A stretch of DNA of 64,000 nucleotides from Embiotoca jacksoni (lineage: Eukaryota > Chordata > Actinopteri > Embiotocidae). The DNA is taken from positions 15,919,085-15,983,084 of the forward strand of contig JAKOON010000012.1 of NCBI GenBank assembly GCA_022577435.1, read 5' to 3'. Below are positions 48,925 through 61,439 of this stretch, in pieces (position 1 is the first letter of the stretch; each line of letters opens with the position of its first letter). The notes beneath the pieces were generated by a model. That model was given only the letters and a program-made list of their open reading frames with translations, made no database searches and was not told the origin of the DNA. A program made the translations under genes and the position numbers.

Positions 48925-49205
48925 TATCTATATGTATGCCAGTGACACTGCACTTAGCCCCGGGGCTAACAGCTTGTTTAGCCCCAGGCAAGGAGAGCTA
49001 TCAGCCTTGGGCTACGAAGGCTTTCACACTGGCACAATCCATAAACATTTCGAAGGAGACTGACCTTGAACTTAGCATAATGCTTGCTGGCCTCCTCCAG
49101 AGCAGGGTTAGGCCCGAGTTTGCGGGGTTGTGCCCTGAAATAGGCCTTCCACACTTTATATTAATTGGGCATATTCATAGGCCATAACCCTAACCCTAAT
49201 CCAGT
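48925..49205. mobile_element. Probable interspersed repeat with TTAGCCCC palindrome
   Basis: Contains the perfect 16-base palindrome TTAGCCCCGGGGCTAA (48954-48969), a third TTAGCCCC copy shortly after, and TTCACACTGGCAC. This resembles fish DNA-transposon repeats with TTAGCCCCGGGGCTAA. Ends near a CCCTAACCCTAA stretch at 49186-49200. Family uncertain. Confidence 0.45.
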
Positions 49206-51729
49206 GTCAAGTGGAATGTGATAAGATAGTTAGTTTTCTATATTTTGAGTATGTCCTAGTTCAGTTAATATACAGTACCATGTTGAACAATCATTTTCAT
49301 ATCAATGTTTTTTGTTTTTTTTTACTTTCTGTTTTAGACTCATTCAAAATAATTACCAGGCTTCACAGTTGTTATTGCATAAAACAGTACAGTTCATTTT
49401 GAGTGTATTTTCTCCCATGTTATTTTATGTGTTGAAAAACTGCAATGGCAGTCTCAAGCAGAGCTTGATAAACAAATACCACCATCGACGTGAGCTCAGC
49501 TCAAATATATATGAAATGTGGGTCTCCAACCTGTTGAGAGGCATGTCGAAAGCTCAGTGACAACAATTTGTGCCCTAATTCAAAACTCTACAGATACGTT
49601 CAAGGCCGATTCACACATAGCCAAACTGACAAGCAGGCACACACCATCAAGTAAAGAAGGAGGAGAAAATGAATGGAAGCTCATGTGTTGTCGTACTGAC
49701 CCTTGTTTTATACTCAGTAATCGTCTTTATTGGACAGTCGGGGCATGGAAAACACAGGAGGGAGATGACAAAGGCTTTGTTCATGGGTCAAACACTCATT
49801 TCATAAAAGCCTCCTGCAGAAAACTGAAACATGATAGGTCAAATACAGGTCTAAATGCCTTTTCCCGTTTCCCTATTTTCCCATTTCAACATATCTGTCT
49901 GGTGTCCGTGCTCTCTTGCCTCTGTAATGGAAAACTATTGCAGAAGCATTTCTCCGTCAGTGGGGGTCAAGAGGTCATCACTGATGTCACTCTCAAAGTA
50001 ACCAGTGGCAAATAGGTCTTGACATGTGCGCTCCAATGAGAGAATGAGACCGGACAGCTCCTCTGGCTCTCCGACTGATAAGCCATAGAAAAGAATACGT
50101 GAGTGTTGGAGCATCACGCCTGCTGCTCCTGCCGTTCAAGAGGCTAATACCAGCTGCTGAATTAAGGCACAAATAACAACTGGGTGATCTGAAGGAGGTT
50201 CGTGACATTTTTTTTATTTTCTTTCCTTTTTTACCTCCCACTGTTTTAGAAATTACAAATTTTGCTGTTGGACCTTTGTCTATATATTCTTGTTGAATTT
50301 TTACTAAAAGAGCAAGCAATAGTTTAACACATTTTTAATCAACTTTTGCATTTACCCTTAAAAGTTAGCTGAATATCTCTTCTCCTCATCTTCCCTTTTC
50401 CTTCCTATCATCGTCTCGAGTGTTTGAGCGAAACAAATTCCTCTTGTTCACTGTCAGATGCATGTCATGTAGTGTGTGATTTGCTTTACACATCCCCGTC
50501 TAGTACAGATTTCTACGCCTGTTTGTTCTGGACAGGCGTGCAGTGAGTCCCCATGCAGCGTGACTGCTCACTCTGCACTCTCGTCTGTTGTCTCGTCACT
50601 GCAGGAAGTACTTCAGGAATGACATCAACTGCAAAAAGGATACGTGTCCACTGGTAAAACAGAATTCTGAAGGCTCGTTCCTCATATCTACCTGAGATTT
50701 TACGATAAACTTGCCTTTTTTTCCCCCGTTCACCACTCCTTTTCCATCTCATCTCTTCACTTCATTTCTGTCTCTCCACTCCGCTGAATGAGCAGGAGAC
50801 GGACGCCTTTTGATAGAGTTACACCCCACGAATGGAGTCAATCAAGGGCCGGCTGGAAAAAAAATTCCTTTTCTGACAGAGGTGTCAGCAAGATTGTCAA
50901 GCCTCCGTGATAACAAATCCATAGCAATAAAAGGAAAGCAAAAAAAAAAAAAAAGAATAGTTCGGGGGGCGGGGAAAGAGAGGAGAGAAAGAGCGGAGAG
51001 TTAAGGATAACTGAGGACCCTGACAAAGTGTAAAACAGGAATCCTTGGAGTGGATTCCCAAGTCAATCAGAGCGCTTACTTTTCAGCTGTCCATAACGCT
51101 ATTTCATACCAATTATTACCCCCACTGAGCAGGTGACAGGCTTGTGTGCCGACGGCAGCGCCATGCAAACCCCCAGTAATCCCGAAATGACGGATTGGGA
51201 GGGAAGCCTTGCAGTGATTTGTGACAAAGTAACTGAACGTAGACTTCTGTACTTAGAAACGTGAGAGCAGTTTGTTCTCATGCTTACGGTAACACTTGGA
51301 TTTGATGCATGGGTTTTAGTCGCCAATATACTCTCTCGGCTTATGGGGAGGGGGATCACCATTCAAGGTCTAAATTGAAAAATTGCTGTTGGGTGTCCAT
51401 TTGGTATTTACTGTGTATTAATCAATAAAAATCATGTTTTTGCCTTATGGAAAATCTGCTTTTTACTCAAATACGTAAATGTCCACCACTGTTTATTGCT
51501 TTGCAGCTTTTTTTTTATCAATACTTTTGTTATTTTGTTGTGCTTTTAGTCTCATGCATCAAACTTCTTTAACATTGTTTCCACAGAGCTGAAGCAGGGA
51601 TATTCACAGACAGGCTATAAAGATGGTCGCTTTGTTTGACTGTTACCCATAAACCCCCCGAAACCCCTCTTGCTTGTAATTTTTTTTTTTTCTCTGCCAA
51701 GTCCTAAAGTCTTAAAGCTTCCCGCCTGT
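49206..51729. other. Non-coding, longest simple-repeat-free frame
   Basis: Includes a 165-codon plus-strand frame at 49518-50015, the longest in the window not built on a microsatellite or repeat. It has no recognisable domain, no clear splice-site frame and an ordinary start context, so I treat it as chance. The rest is unique sequence with an A-rich tract at 50939-50955 and CNE-like texture near 51000-51330. Confidence 0.4.
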
Positions 51730-52075
51730 TATATTTCCTCCACATCAATATGTCACCTAGTTCCGCCACGGCAGGATGTCAACCTAATGCAACTCTAGGG
51801 TTAAGAAAACACCATCCTTGCCTGCTGACTGATGGCCTGTCACCGCTCACACAAAAAAAGTTTAGAAATTTGATCCACCTGTCATCTCGCCTGTGATTAT
51901 GAATCTCTTCCACCAGCAGCTTTGAGGCCCATTCAGAGGCATTCTAGCTTGGCCTCGCTCAGCATTAGTTACATGGATGAGAGAAAACTTCAAATCGCTT
52001 CAAGTGAGAGAGAAAGAATTCAGCTCATCTTAATGTAAACAGTTGGGCCCAGTGGTGAGCCCTCCAAAATAGACA
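51730..52075. promoter_or_regulatory. Weak candidate CNE
   Basis: Balanced sequence with CAGCTTTGAGGCCCATTC and GCATTAGTTACATGG. Weak support. Confidence 0.25.
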
Positions 52076-52406
52076 CCGCTGTGGTGAAAAGGCACTTCTT
52101 TTTTGAGAAACTCATGTAATCTGATTTTACTTATAGAAGTCATACAGCACAAATTAAAGCCTCTGAATGTAGCTGAAAAGAGAAACGCCATTTCTTAAAA
52201 TAAAAGGATGAGAACACGAGTACGAGCTAAGAAATGGAAAATCTTTTTTCATCCCGTCCAACCTTTGTTTTTCCTCTTTTCATCTCATGAAGACGAGTAG
52301 GCAAACACAATAGGAGAATACGTGCTTCTTTATCTCTAACCTCACTGTGAACTACAGGTGACCCTCTGAGTCAACTGCATTAGCTTTGGGGTGGTCAGAC
52401 TAAAGC

Positions 52407-52407
<1 letters not shown>

Positions 52408-52479
<72 letters not shown>
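52408..52479. repeat. (GT)n microsatellite
   Basis: About 36 uninterrupted GT units. Confidence 0.97.
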
Positions 52480-52482
<3 letters not shown>

Positions 52483-52671
52483 TCGGAGGGTGCGAGAAGT
52501 GAGGGGGGTTTCATGCTCTCCATTACGGTTGTTTAGGTTAGAGGGGTTAACTCAATGAGGCTAAGTAAGTTTGAACTGTGAATCACATCAGCAGGCTTGA
52601 GCATTCACTTATGCACTATTGTAATGTCCAACTCTAAGGTAACCACATTAAGATATCCTTAATGTATCACT

Positions 52672-52842
52672 TTTTTTCTTTTTTTACTTTTATTATTAAT
52701 GTTTATTTGTAGGACAAGGGAACGTGGACAGCTCAGGCTAACGGAGGTGTTATTCTTCATTACAGCCACCTACATTCTCCAAGCTGTCGGGATTTGAACT
52801 GGCAACCTTGAAGTCTCAAACCCATTTGTCTAAACTGCTTTC
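52672..52842 (-). mobile_element. tRNA-derived SINE, minus strand
   Basis: On the minus strand the head contains GTTTAGACAAATGGGTTTGA and GGTTGCCAGTTCAAATCCC, the latter fitting the Pol III B box GGTTCRANNCC apart from the arm. The body ends in an A-rich tail, seen on the plus strand as the T-rich tract at 52672-52696. Length about 170 bp fits a SINE. The A box is degraded. Confidence 0.6.
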
Positions 52843-54140
52843 TTCAAACATCCAAAGAAAATGTATTGCTTTCAGTTTTCAAACAGCAATTTCCTAGACT
52901 GAGTCCCCACTTTTTTTCTTTTCCCAGATAGAGCCTGAGACTGATTTATTATAGATTTTCTGTGTTTTGATTGTTTTGCTGAGAAGCAGGATGGGAAGAT
53001 GGGACTTCCAGCTGCTCTGGATGCTTGGGAGTCCTGGGAGTCCTGGCCCGGCTGCCCTCCCGGCTGGCCCAGCCAAGTGGGCATGCGCTGTAGTGGGCCG
53101 CGGCGGGGGGTTGATGGGCCTGTGGAGCCTGGGCCAGACAGGCCACAGATGCCTTAAATGACTTGGCATGATGGGATAGCGAAGGGTTGGGAGCACGACT
53201 TGCGAGTAAATCAAAACAGTTTTTCAGTGATATGTGAGCGCGATGCTGCCAGGATGTAGAAAAAAACAACAACAAAAAAATAACAAATACAGTTGTGAGA
53301 GTCACACTTGAGAGAGTGAATTGTGTTGCACAATGTTCAATAACACATTTAAGTGGTAAGTCTGTGCCAGTTAAATTGTTACCTTTAACAATGTGTTCCT
53401 GTTTTTATTCAATGTAAGACTGTCAAATGTGTAAACTTTTGATATGACCAAAGAAACTGTTGTGGAAAACAGAATTATCACTGTCTCCTGGACTCCTCTC
53501 TACATCTCTGAACCAAGATGATCCCAGTTAGTCTTGGCCAACTGTCCCAAACAAAGACGGCCCGTTAAGGGCTTCCAACCTGCACTTGAAGCACCCGTGA
53601 CACCGAACCGACAGAAGGGCCCCCATTAGATAGCAATTCATGTGGAAGCTGTGGGACCCCGATATCATTATCAAGCAACAGACCTGCCAGCTTTTTGTTG
53701 TGACACAGTCTGCTGTGATGCACTTTCCTTGAGTCTGAGTGAAAATAACGTGTATTTTTCATTTTGAGAGGAATTTATGTCAGATTTAGAATGTGAAATA
53801 TTACAACATATCCCACTAGACATACATGTTATTAACATATAATGGATACTGTGTTTTAAAAATCTCAACTAACAAATAATTTAAGGAGTAATTTATGTTC
53901 TTAAACCATAACATCCTAATCGTGGCTTTTTTGATGTGCAACATTGGTCCATCAAGTTTTGTGGTAATTGTTTTCAACCACAATCAATCCCATTTGCTCC
54001 CATTTAGCTCACACTGCAGCATACACATGTGGTATTAATACATTCTTTATAAACAGTGGCTTTGTATGAGTCCAAGCGAGTGAGTCAACCTGACAAAGAT
54101 CTGCTCCATTAGTTTTAAGCTGTGACATAAAGTTTGGTAG
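52843..54140. other. Non-coding; GC-rich pocket at 53000-53130
   Basis: The pocket has CCTGGGAGTCCTGG-type repeats and opposed frames of 64-118 codons on both strands. A glycine/proline-rich look in one frame does not follow Gly-X-Y spacing. Not considered coding. Elsewhere plain unique DNA. Confidence 0.4.
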
Positions 54141-54280
54141 ATCATCATTTACACAGTAACAATGTAAAAAAAACCTAACAGAATAGTTCATCATTTACAC
54201 AGTAATAATGTAAAAAAAACTAACAGAATAGTTCATCATTTACACAGTAATAATGTAAAAAAACTAACAGAATAGTTCAT
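54141..54280. repeat. 45 bp tandem repeat, three copies
   Basis: Three near-identical units starting at about 54141, 54187 and 54232. Each contains TTCATCATTTACACAGTAA, an A-tract of 7-8 and CTAACAGAATAG. Units differ by single A-tract length changes and one C/T. A partial fourth begins at 54276. Confidence 0.93.
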
Positions 54281-54989
54281 CGAGTATACACCAGTACAGA
54301 ATAACTCGCATGCATTCACCATTTCTCACTTGTTTGTATGCTCCTCCAATTACAAACAATCTCCTGCGACAGCGCTCAAGCACAGCAGCTCACACTGTGA
54401 AATGCGCAAAAAAATGTAGGTGATCAGGTGGGACCCGGGGAGAGAGAGAGAGGGAAAGAAAAAAAAAAAGCCAAACTAGTCCCTTTAACTTTCTAAAGAC
54501 TTTTCAGCATTTGTTCTGCACACTTACCTACGCAAACTCCAAGGGGCCACAGTGACTGGGGTCCCATTTCAGGCCCAGCGTGGAGCCGGAGAGCTCCTCA
54601 GCTGTAAAATGAGAGCGCCGGAGCGCAGTGTGAAAATGGATTAGACTCGCTGAGATAAGGAGAGCCCTCAGCGAGCCATGCACGCCTTCAATAGGGAAAA
54701 AGAACTGCTGTACAAATTGTTTTTGGTACATTAAGTACCTGTTACTTTATTTCACAGATGGAAAACAATAACACAGGCTCCGGGGTTGGAACCACCGCTG
54801 CACTGAGGAATGTGAGAGGTTTGGCTCACCTAGCGCCCTCCGAGTTTGCCCCTTTTAATATGCAAAGTGATTTTTTTGTAAAGACTGTTGAGTGTAAGAA
54901 TTCAGCAGATTGACAACATAACATATGATGATAAATGACAAAGTGCCAGGTTGGTAGCCAGCAGACTACAGAGGGAAATCATACAGAAT
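54281..54989. other. Non-coding, no gene
   Basis: Includes a GA-rich tract at 54440-54470 and GC-richer sequence at 54535-54690 with a short minus-strand frame. Nothing recognised. Confidence 0.4.
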
Positions 54990-55125
54990 ATCCATGTTAA
55001 TAAAAAATAAAATAAAATACGCTGAATGTTCCCACTCAGCAAACAGGGCAGGGATTTTTCATTAATAGGCCCGCTGCTGCACCAGGGCCTCCCAAATTAA
55101 ATGAGTGTGTCAGATCCTGGATGAT
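54990..55125. promoter_or_regulatory. Candidate CNE
   Basis: Short balanced block with TTTCATTAATAGGCCCGC and CCAAATTAAATGAGTG. Conservation inferred. Confidence 0.32.
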
Positions 55126-55839
55126 TTATACATTTGGACTGATCTAACAGCTCTGTGGAACAGCTATGACACCCTGACAAGCCAACAATGGATATGAAAA
55201 ATGAGCCAATACCACAGCACTAAATCTGAGACTTTCAAAGCCAAATGCACGCACAGAATCGAAACCTCTAACATACTCACAAGTATAATGAAAATAAAGT
55301 GGGGGGGAGGAAAAAAAATCCCCATAAGATTCTCTGCACAATTTTAGCTAAATCATTCAGTGTTTATATGAGTGGAGTGATGGAGACAAATTGGTCCGAG
55401 TGGAGTGTGGCAGTACTTTGCTTTTCTGATGTCTTTTCGTGGCTGCGTAGAGAGCACATCACTTTACAGCTAAATGAGATATCAGGCCTATTGCTGAGCT
55501 TTGACTCAATAGGAAAATGTCAAATCAAGTTAACGCCAAGGTGCTTTTCAAAACACCTCAATTCTCTTTCTGTTTCTATCAAATTTAAAATACGTATGCA
55601 ATTTATTGTTTCATTTCTCACCCCCTTTTTCTTTCTGGTAGCTTTATCCGAAGAAAATGTGTTTCAGTGGAAGCAGAAACCAACTTTGCTCCAATGGCAA
55701 GAGCTGTGTTTATAATTATGTTGTGTAGAAGGCTAGTGGCTCTACTAACTTGTTAGATGAAGTGATAAAAACCAACATGATGGACTAAAGCATTTTTGCT
55801 TTTCTTAGTATTGTCCTTTTACCCTCTCATTCTCTGTCT
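55126..55839. other. Non-coding, no gene
   Basis: A 138-codon frame at 55299-55715 has no recognisable domain; a T-rich tract before GTAG near 55640 is not accompanied by a convincing exon. Confidence 0.4.
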
Positions 55840-56160
55840 GATGAAAAACTGCACTTGGTGTTCCTCAGAGCTCAGCAGATTTAGAGGAAACAATTACCAG
55901 TCCGGTGATCTCTGCTTCTCCAGTCCCGCCGATAAACACTCAGCGCCCTGAGGTATGGTCGGAAAATGATACCGTTTTAAGCGGGTTAAATTTCATCATT
56001 TCCTACACCCCTCTCCTCCTCATTTCCCCCTCCTTCTCACCCTCAGAGGTTTCATTTCACAAAAGTGTGAACACATTTTTTTGTCGATGGGGGCGAAAAA
56101 ATAGAAACAATAAAGAATATGAAAAGCCCATCTTCACAGAACATTAGACATCACAAAACA
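55840..56160. promoter_or_regulatory. Candidate CNE
   Basis: Block with ACAATTACCAGTCCGGTGAT, CCCGCCGATAAACAC and AAAATGATACCG words. Few homopolymers in the first 150 bp. Conservation inferred. Confidence 0.33.
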
Positions 56161-57729
56161 ACCCTAAGCTATGATTGGATATATCAAAACTGACAAGTAA
56201 AAGTTGATTGCTGAGTGTCTATTGATTGAGCTATATTTCACTAGGAGAGCACAACCTCGTAGTTGTCTTCACAGTGCACCAAACCCTGCTGCAAAGACAC
56301 ATTTATTGGATGGACGGCACTGGTAACTTTGATTATTATTGATACATATAATATAACAAGACAAATCATGTGGAGGTTTAACCATTTCAAATGACTAATA
56401 TTATAAATGTATGCATTTTCCGGCATATTCACGCATGTTATTGCTGTATACTTATGTTTTTGACCAACATCTTAAAATGTTATCAAATGTAATATTTGTT
56501 TGACTATTTGCACCAAAAAAGTGTGCATAATACCTTGACTGCAACTAAATAATTAGTTGTTACTGTAGCTCATGAAAAAATTAAGAATCCTAATTTAGTA
56601 AAATATCTGGATTAGTTTTGAGTCACAGATGAAGGGAAGACACAAAGGAAACATTGAATTTACCAGTGCTTGAAATAAAAGTCCCAGTACTCCCCTTATT
56701 CACATGATGGCGTGTGCATTAGCCGGTACATATAAGATACTAGAATATATTGCTGGTGTTCACAAATGTATTCAATTAAAGAGACAAACATTTAAATTAT
56801 TATAGTAACAAGACTATGTTAAAACCCACAATTATGGCTGGAAAGTGTAGAAAATGCTGGAGGGCTTTTAATCTGAGATGAGGGTTTTTCTTTTGAAATG
56901 GATACAGAAAGTCAAGGCAGTCAGCCAACCAATGGTGACTTCAGCCATTTTCTGATGTAAACTCTTGACAATTTAGTACAGTTTGACAATTAGGTTGTAT
57001 TTTCTGATTGAACATTTGTGGGTGGCATAAATTCAGCAAATGCCCACATTTTTGTGAGCACAAACAACACTGTTTTTTACAACAAAAAATATGTTCACAT
57101 ACTGACAGAAACTGCACTCCGATCCTTTGAGGTAAAACTACATAGAAGCTGAATGTGTTTCTGCTGATGCTGAACATTACATCAACAGGCTATTTGTGGC
57201 TAAAAGGGATGCTAACATTAGCTTGCTGTTCTCGCCCTGCATTTAAAACTGGTCTGGTTGAATTTAACTTTAAAAACTCTGCTGTGTCATCGTCTGGTTC
57301 TGTTCATGTTCTTTTTGTACCCTTTTGGAGCCCGGCAAACATTATTGTAATGCTAAGGTAATGTTACTTAAGAGTGGTGGCCCACACAAAAAACAGGCAG
57401 GCAAAAATGAGTGCAGGTGAGCCTCACGTAGTGCCTTCTGGGTAATGCAGTTTATTCAGGGACATTACGAATCGCCCAGATAACCTCATATGGAGAAAGC
57501 AAAAGAGAGTACTGGTACTTGTGAGAAGTCGCAGTGTGCAAGAAAAACTCCTGGTACACTGAAGAGTAAAATGTGGGAATGTCGTTACTGCGTATTGCGG
57601 AGTAGAACCGACCCAGAGAGGTGAGGGGTTGAAAGGTAAAGGAGCGATGACTTATGGATGTCAAAAGGAAACAATGTGCGCAGTTCATAAAAAGGTAGCG
57701 ATGCCTATTTAATCATGTGACTTTTAGTT
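56161..57729. other. AT-rich non-coding, no gene
   Basis: Nothing recognised; short frames at 56241-57688 unsupported. Confidence 0.45.
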
Positions 57730-58340
57730 ATGACGAGCACGCAGTGATATGATCATCTGTAATGTGTTTATTTATCCCCCACAAGGGAAAAAAATAAATA
57801 GAGAAAAAAGAAGGGGATGAAAAATAGGACAGACGCTGACAGGGAGTGAAACACTTGAGCTGTAGAGAAGGCCAAGTGTTCCGAACACAGCACAGCGGGA
57901 GTGATTGAATGATCCCATTCTGGGCTCTTTGTTAGACACTAGGCAGCGATGTATGAAGATTGATACACAAGTGCTCGACTCGGTTTGCTGGATCATCAAA
58001 CGGATTGATATTATACTCCAGCCAAGGATGAAGACAAAGTAAGTGTTATCATACTCAATACCGGGGCTTGTCAGAGGCGGGAAATCATCCCGTGTCACTG
58101 GTTATGGGAGCGTTTCGCTGACTGTCTTGAGAATTTATCTGGAAGATGTGGCGCTGTATGGCAGGCAGCAGCTGACGGCGGAGGCCCCGGCTGCACCGTA
58201 AAGATCTGGGCTGTAGATTGAATTACAACATCGTGCTTTAGAATACATTTATTTCACTGCTATCATGTTTGTCCCCACAGACACTGTAAATCCCTGGTCG
58301 TCTTATCAAGTATTGCCATTTATTGTCGCTCAAATAACAT
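57730..58340. promoter_or_regulatory. Candidate CNE block
   Basis: Long stretch of balanced sequence with retained CpGs (CTCGACTCGG, CTGACGGCGGAGG), GGATCATCAAACGGATTGAT and TGTAGATTGAATTACAAC. The 108-codon minus-strand frame (57772-58098) has no domain. Conservation inferred. Confidence 0.38.
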
Positions 58341-59394
58341 TATTCATGGTGATATCATTACTTAGATAACGTAAGCATTACAGCAAATGATTTGTTTATC
58401 CGTTGTACAACAAGGGCTTCCTACATTACTCCTGAGGTTTCTCCCAGCTCCTCATTATTCTTTAGTCCTGGGAGCAGTCAGTACAAACTAAAGGTAATAA
58501 TAGATGTATCTGTTTAGTGGGTCTATTGAGGGTGCTACATGTTGCTTTTTAACCACATGAAATGATTACTGCATTAAACATGGGGGTAAAGTAATTGATA
58601 TTTTGTGCAACACAACTCTGTCTGCACTGAACTACATGTTAAGCTGTTTGGAATCAGCTCAATTTTGCACAGCACACAATGATCGCAGAGAACTGTAGCG
58701 GCAGAGCCACACTCCTTCATTTTCTGAATTTCTTGTCATACAGAAATGTACAGGTTTTGGAATTGGTGATCGAGATACGGGAAGTCAAAATAATGACATC
58801 AATCCGAAGCAAAAACATTGATCATAAATGCTTTGCAAGAGGATCAAAGTGTAGTTTCCTTTTGAGAATGACTTAGATTTATTATTGCTTTAATTGGACA
58901 CTTGTTTGATTGAAAGATTTTCACGTACCATCTGATGAAGTGAGTTTATTTATTTTAAGGCCTTATATTTAATTTTATTTTTTTCCCACTTAATATACAT
59001 GTGCTTAACAAGATGCCTGACTTTAGTTATTAGCTTCAGCAGATAGTACTTTTCAGTGTTAGACCTGATAAGATATGATCAGATGAGTGTAAAAACAATC
59101 ATTTTATCTGTTTGAAATGGTGAAAGGTGTAATTTAGGTAGTTGTGCTGCATTCTCTTGTTGAATTTGACATATTTTAAAACCCAGTGAAGGAGCAGACA
59201 TTGTCAACTAATTTCAGCTGTGAGTGCTTTGGTATGTGGCAAATACATTTGTGTTGCCATTAAAATGAACATTACTCAAATGCATTTAAAATACTCCATT
59301 ACGAGGGCCTGCATTCATATTTTATCAGCAAAATAAACTCAAAGTATCAAAGAGTTAAAGAGGTCATTATGGAACTGAATGACACCTATAGGTT
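58341..59394. other. AT-rich non-coding, no gene
   Basis: Nothing recognised. Confidence 0.45.
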
Positions 59395-59758
59395 TTGTTG
59401 TTATACTGTACAATAATTGATCACTATTACTGAGGCTTTATGTAAACAGAATTTTAATGTCTGGTTTAAATAGAGCATTTAACAACGTGCAGGGTGGTCT
59501 AGTCTAAAACAATGTAGACATATTGTATTTAATTAGCTGATGATACAGGTTGTATTATGTAAAATGTAAACTTGCACAGTCACTGAACTACAGCAAATTG
59601 TACACTCTCGATTTAAGGGTGTAAAATGTAATTTGTGTTGTTTAAATGTATTGTGGTGTACAAAACTACATAAAATAGGAATATTGAAGTAAAAATGCAA
59701 AATTATACTTAAGTACAGGACGCAAGTAAATGTATTTAGTTACATTTAATTACTGTTT
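59395..59758 (+). mobile_element. AAGTAC-family MITE, old copy
   Basis: Left words: ATTACTGAGGCTTTATGTAA, ATTTTAATGTCTGG. Right words: ATTATACTTAAGTACAGGAC, GTAAATGTATTTAGTTAC. Same order as the copies at 24484 and 34785. Heavily diverged. Confidence 0.55.
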
Positions 59759-60522
59759 AAGTTGCATCTTGCTATTTCACAAGTATTGAGTAAAATAAGT
59801 TAAATTATAGGTTGAATGACTTGAATTCCACTAAAATGAAGTCAAACACAGGCATTATTTTGGTCTCTAAAACCCTCAGTACAGGCACTATGTATTTTGT
59901 AATTTGGTTATGCCCAGTGTCCTGCAATGAAGTGGCATAATTTGATGTGTGAGCTGTGCAGAGATGACACTGACTCCCTATTTAAGTAACTAACTCCAGT
60001 CTGCCCATGCTATTACCAGCAGAAGCTTTCTGATGCTGTTTTCCTAAGAGTTGGAGACACAGGGGCAATCTAAGTACGTGCCTGTCTCTATGGCGTGGTT
60101 TTATGCACACTGTAAAACTGTCATTTACGTCTGCGCATACAGTGCCCTCTATGTGTCGCCAGGCTCTGTAAAAGCCATGTATGGGAAATACTGCAGGCGA
60201 TGGCACTTATGGATATTTCTCTTTACATTCATCATTTTTACATGTAGTCACTGGTAGCAGCAGGCTGTCAAAGAGACTTACTGCTTTTCATCTTCATATT
60301 GAAATTCCAGGGAAGGTAGTCGTAGTCCTGCTTGTGTATATCATTTCTATTGTTATGGTTTGAAGTTATGCTACAGTTAGCCCATCCATGCACAAAGACA
60401 GACACACACACTCACACGTCTCGTCGAAGCGGGATGCTTGAGCCAAGAGGTGCTCGCTATGATCTGGCCTTGTTAAGCTGTTGACCCTGAAGAGAGAGAG
60501 AATTACCCCTGTTGGAACGGCA
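59759..60522. other. Non-coding, no gene
   Basis: Opposed short frames at 59982-60363 only. Confidence 0.42.
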
Positions 60523-60528
60523 GCGCGC

Positions 60529-60579
<51 letters not shown>

Positions 60580-60629
60580 TGTGTGTGTGCGTGTGCGTGT
60601 GTGCGTGTGTGTGTGCGTGTGTGTGTGTA
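60523..60629. repeat. (GC)n/(GT)n alternating array
   Basis: Four GC dinucleotides run into GT repeats with repeated GC insertions toward the right. Alternating purine-pyrimidine over 107 bp with one TT break; a good Z-DNA candidate. Confidence 0.96.
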
Positions 60630-61439
60630 CTATATAGGGATGTCTGGTGGCAACGGTAGGAGGAGAGGGGGATGCACTAGCTTTGAGTTAAGGGCTCTAT
60701 CAAGGGACAAACTTCCCCAGCACCACAAAGCCACATGATCCATCTCCCTTTTTAGCTGGTGTCAGGACCGGTTTATGTGATGATGATTTGATGCTTGGGT
60801 ACTGGGTCTCTCATTCTCACTCGCTCAGATTGACCTATGATAGTCAGAGCTGGGATCGCAGGGATCACTGAGCTGCTGGGCTCCAGCCATCTGAAAATAG
60901 CCATCTATGTGTCCTTCAGGAGTACATTGACAAATCTCCTTCCTATTGCACACACATATTCTACTTGGCTTCACAAATTTCTTGTCATAAAAAGCATCAT
61001 AACTTGTAGTAAGCAGCTCAAACTGGACCCCTATCATAATATAGTTCTATGAAAACTACAGTTGTTTTGGGAAATAATTGACACTTGGCAGTGAATTTAG
61101 CAAGTAGAGAGAGAGGTTGTTGATAGCATATTGTTGTTTTTTTCTTTTAATGAGATTTGTTGACAATTGGATAAATATGGATTAGGCCTTTTTCATGGAA
61201 GACATTTTGATTTGTCACTGTAACAAACACACACATATATAAATAAAATATATATGGCGTAATTCAAATGTCCTGCTTTAAGGTCCTCTGTATTCTGTGT
61301 CCTGCCTCATTGTCATGACTTACTGGAACACCCGAAAAGTTGTCAATTAGCTGGTTCTGCTATAATAAGTTGGATGTCTGCTCCAGAAAAAAGTACCTGC
61401 CTCATCCCTTAAAGGTGTTCCACACACGTGTTTCCGATT
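60630..61439. other. Non-coding, no gene
   Basis: Includes opposed short frames at 60825-61052 and an ACACATATATAAATAAAATA tract near 61230. Confidence 0.42.

Noticed and set aside
49186..49200. Interstitial telomere repeat
   Set aside because: Only about two CCCTAA units; expected by chance and inside a repeat.
49518..50015. 165-codon open frame, longest one not on a simple repeat
   Set aside because: No domain, signal peptide, family-like motif or splice context; length is plausible by chance in 64 kb searched in six frames.
52894..53305. Collagen-like or proline-rich frames in a GC-rich pocket
   Set aside because: No Gly-X-Y periodicity; frames open on both strands because of CCTGGG-type repeats.
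55299..55715. 138-codon frame with upstream pyrimidine tract and GTAG
   Set aside because: Frame has no domain and the putative acceptor does not lead into a convincing exon.
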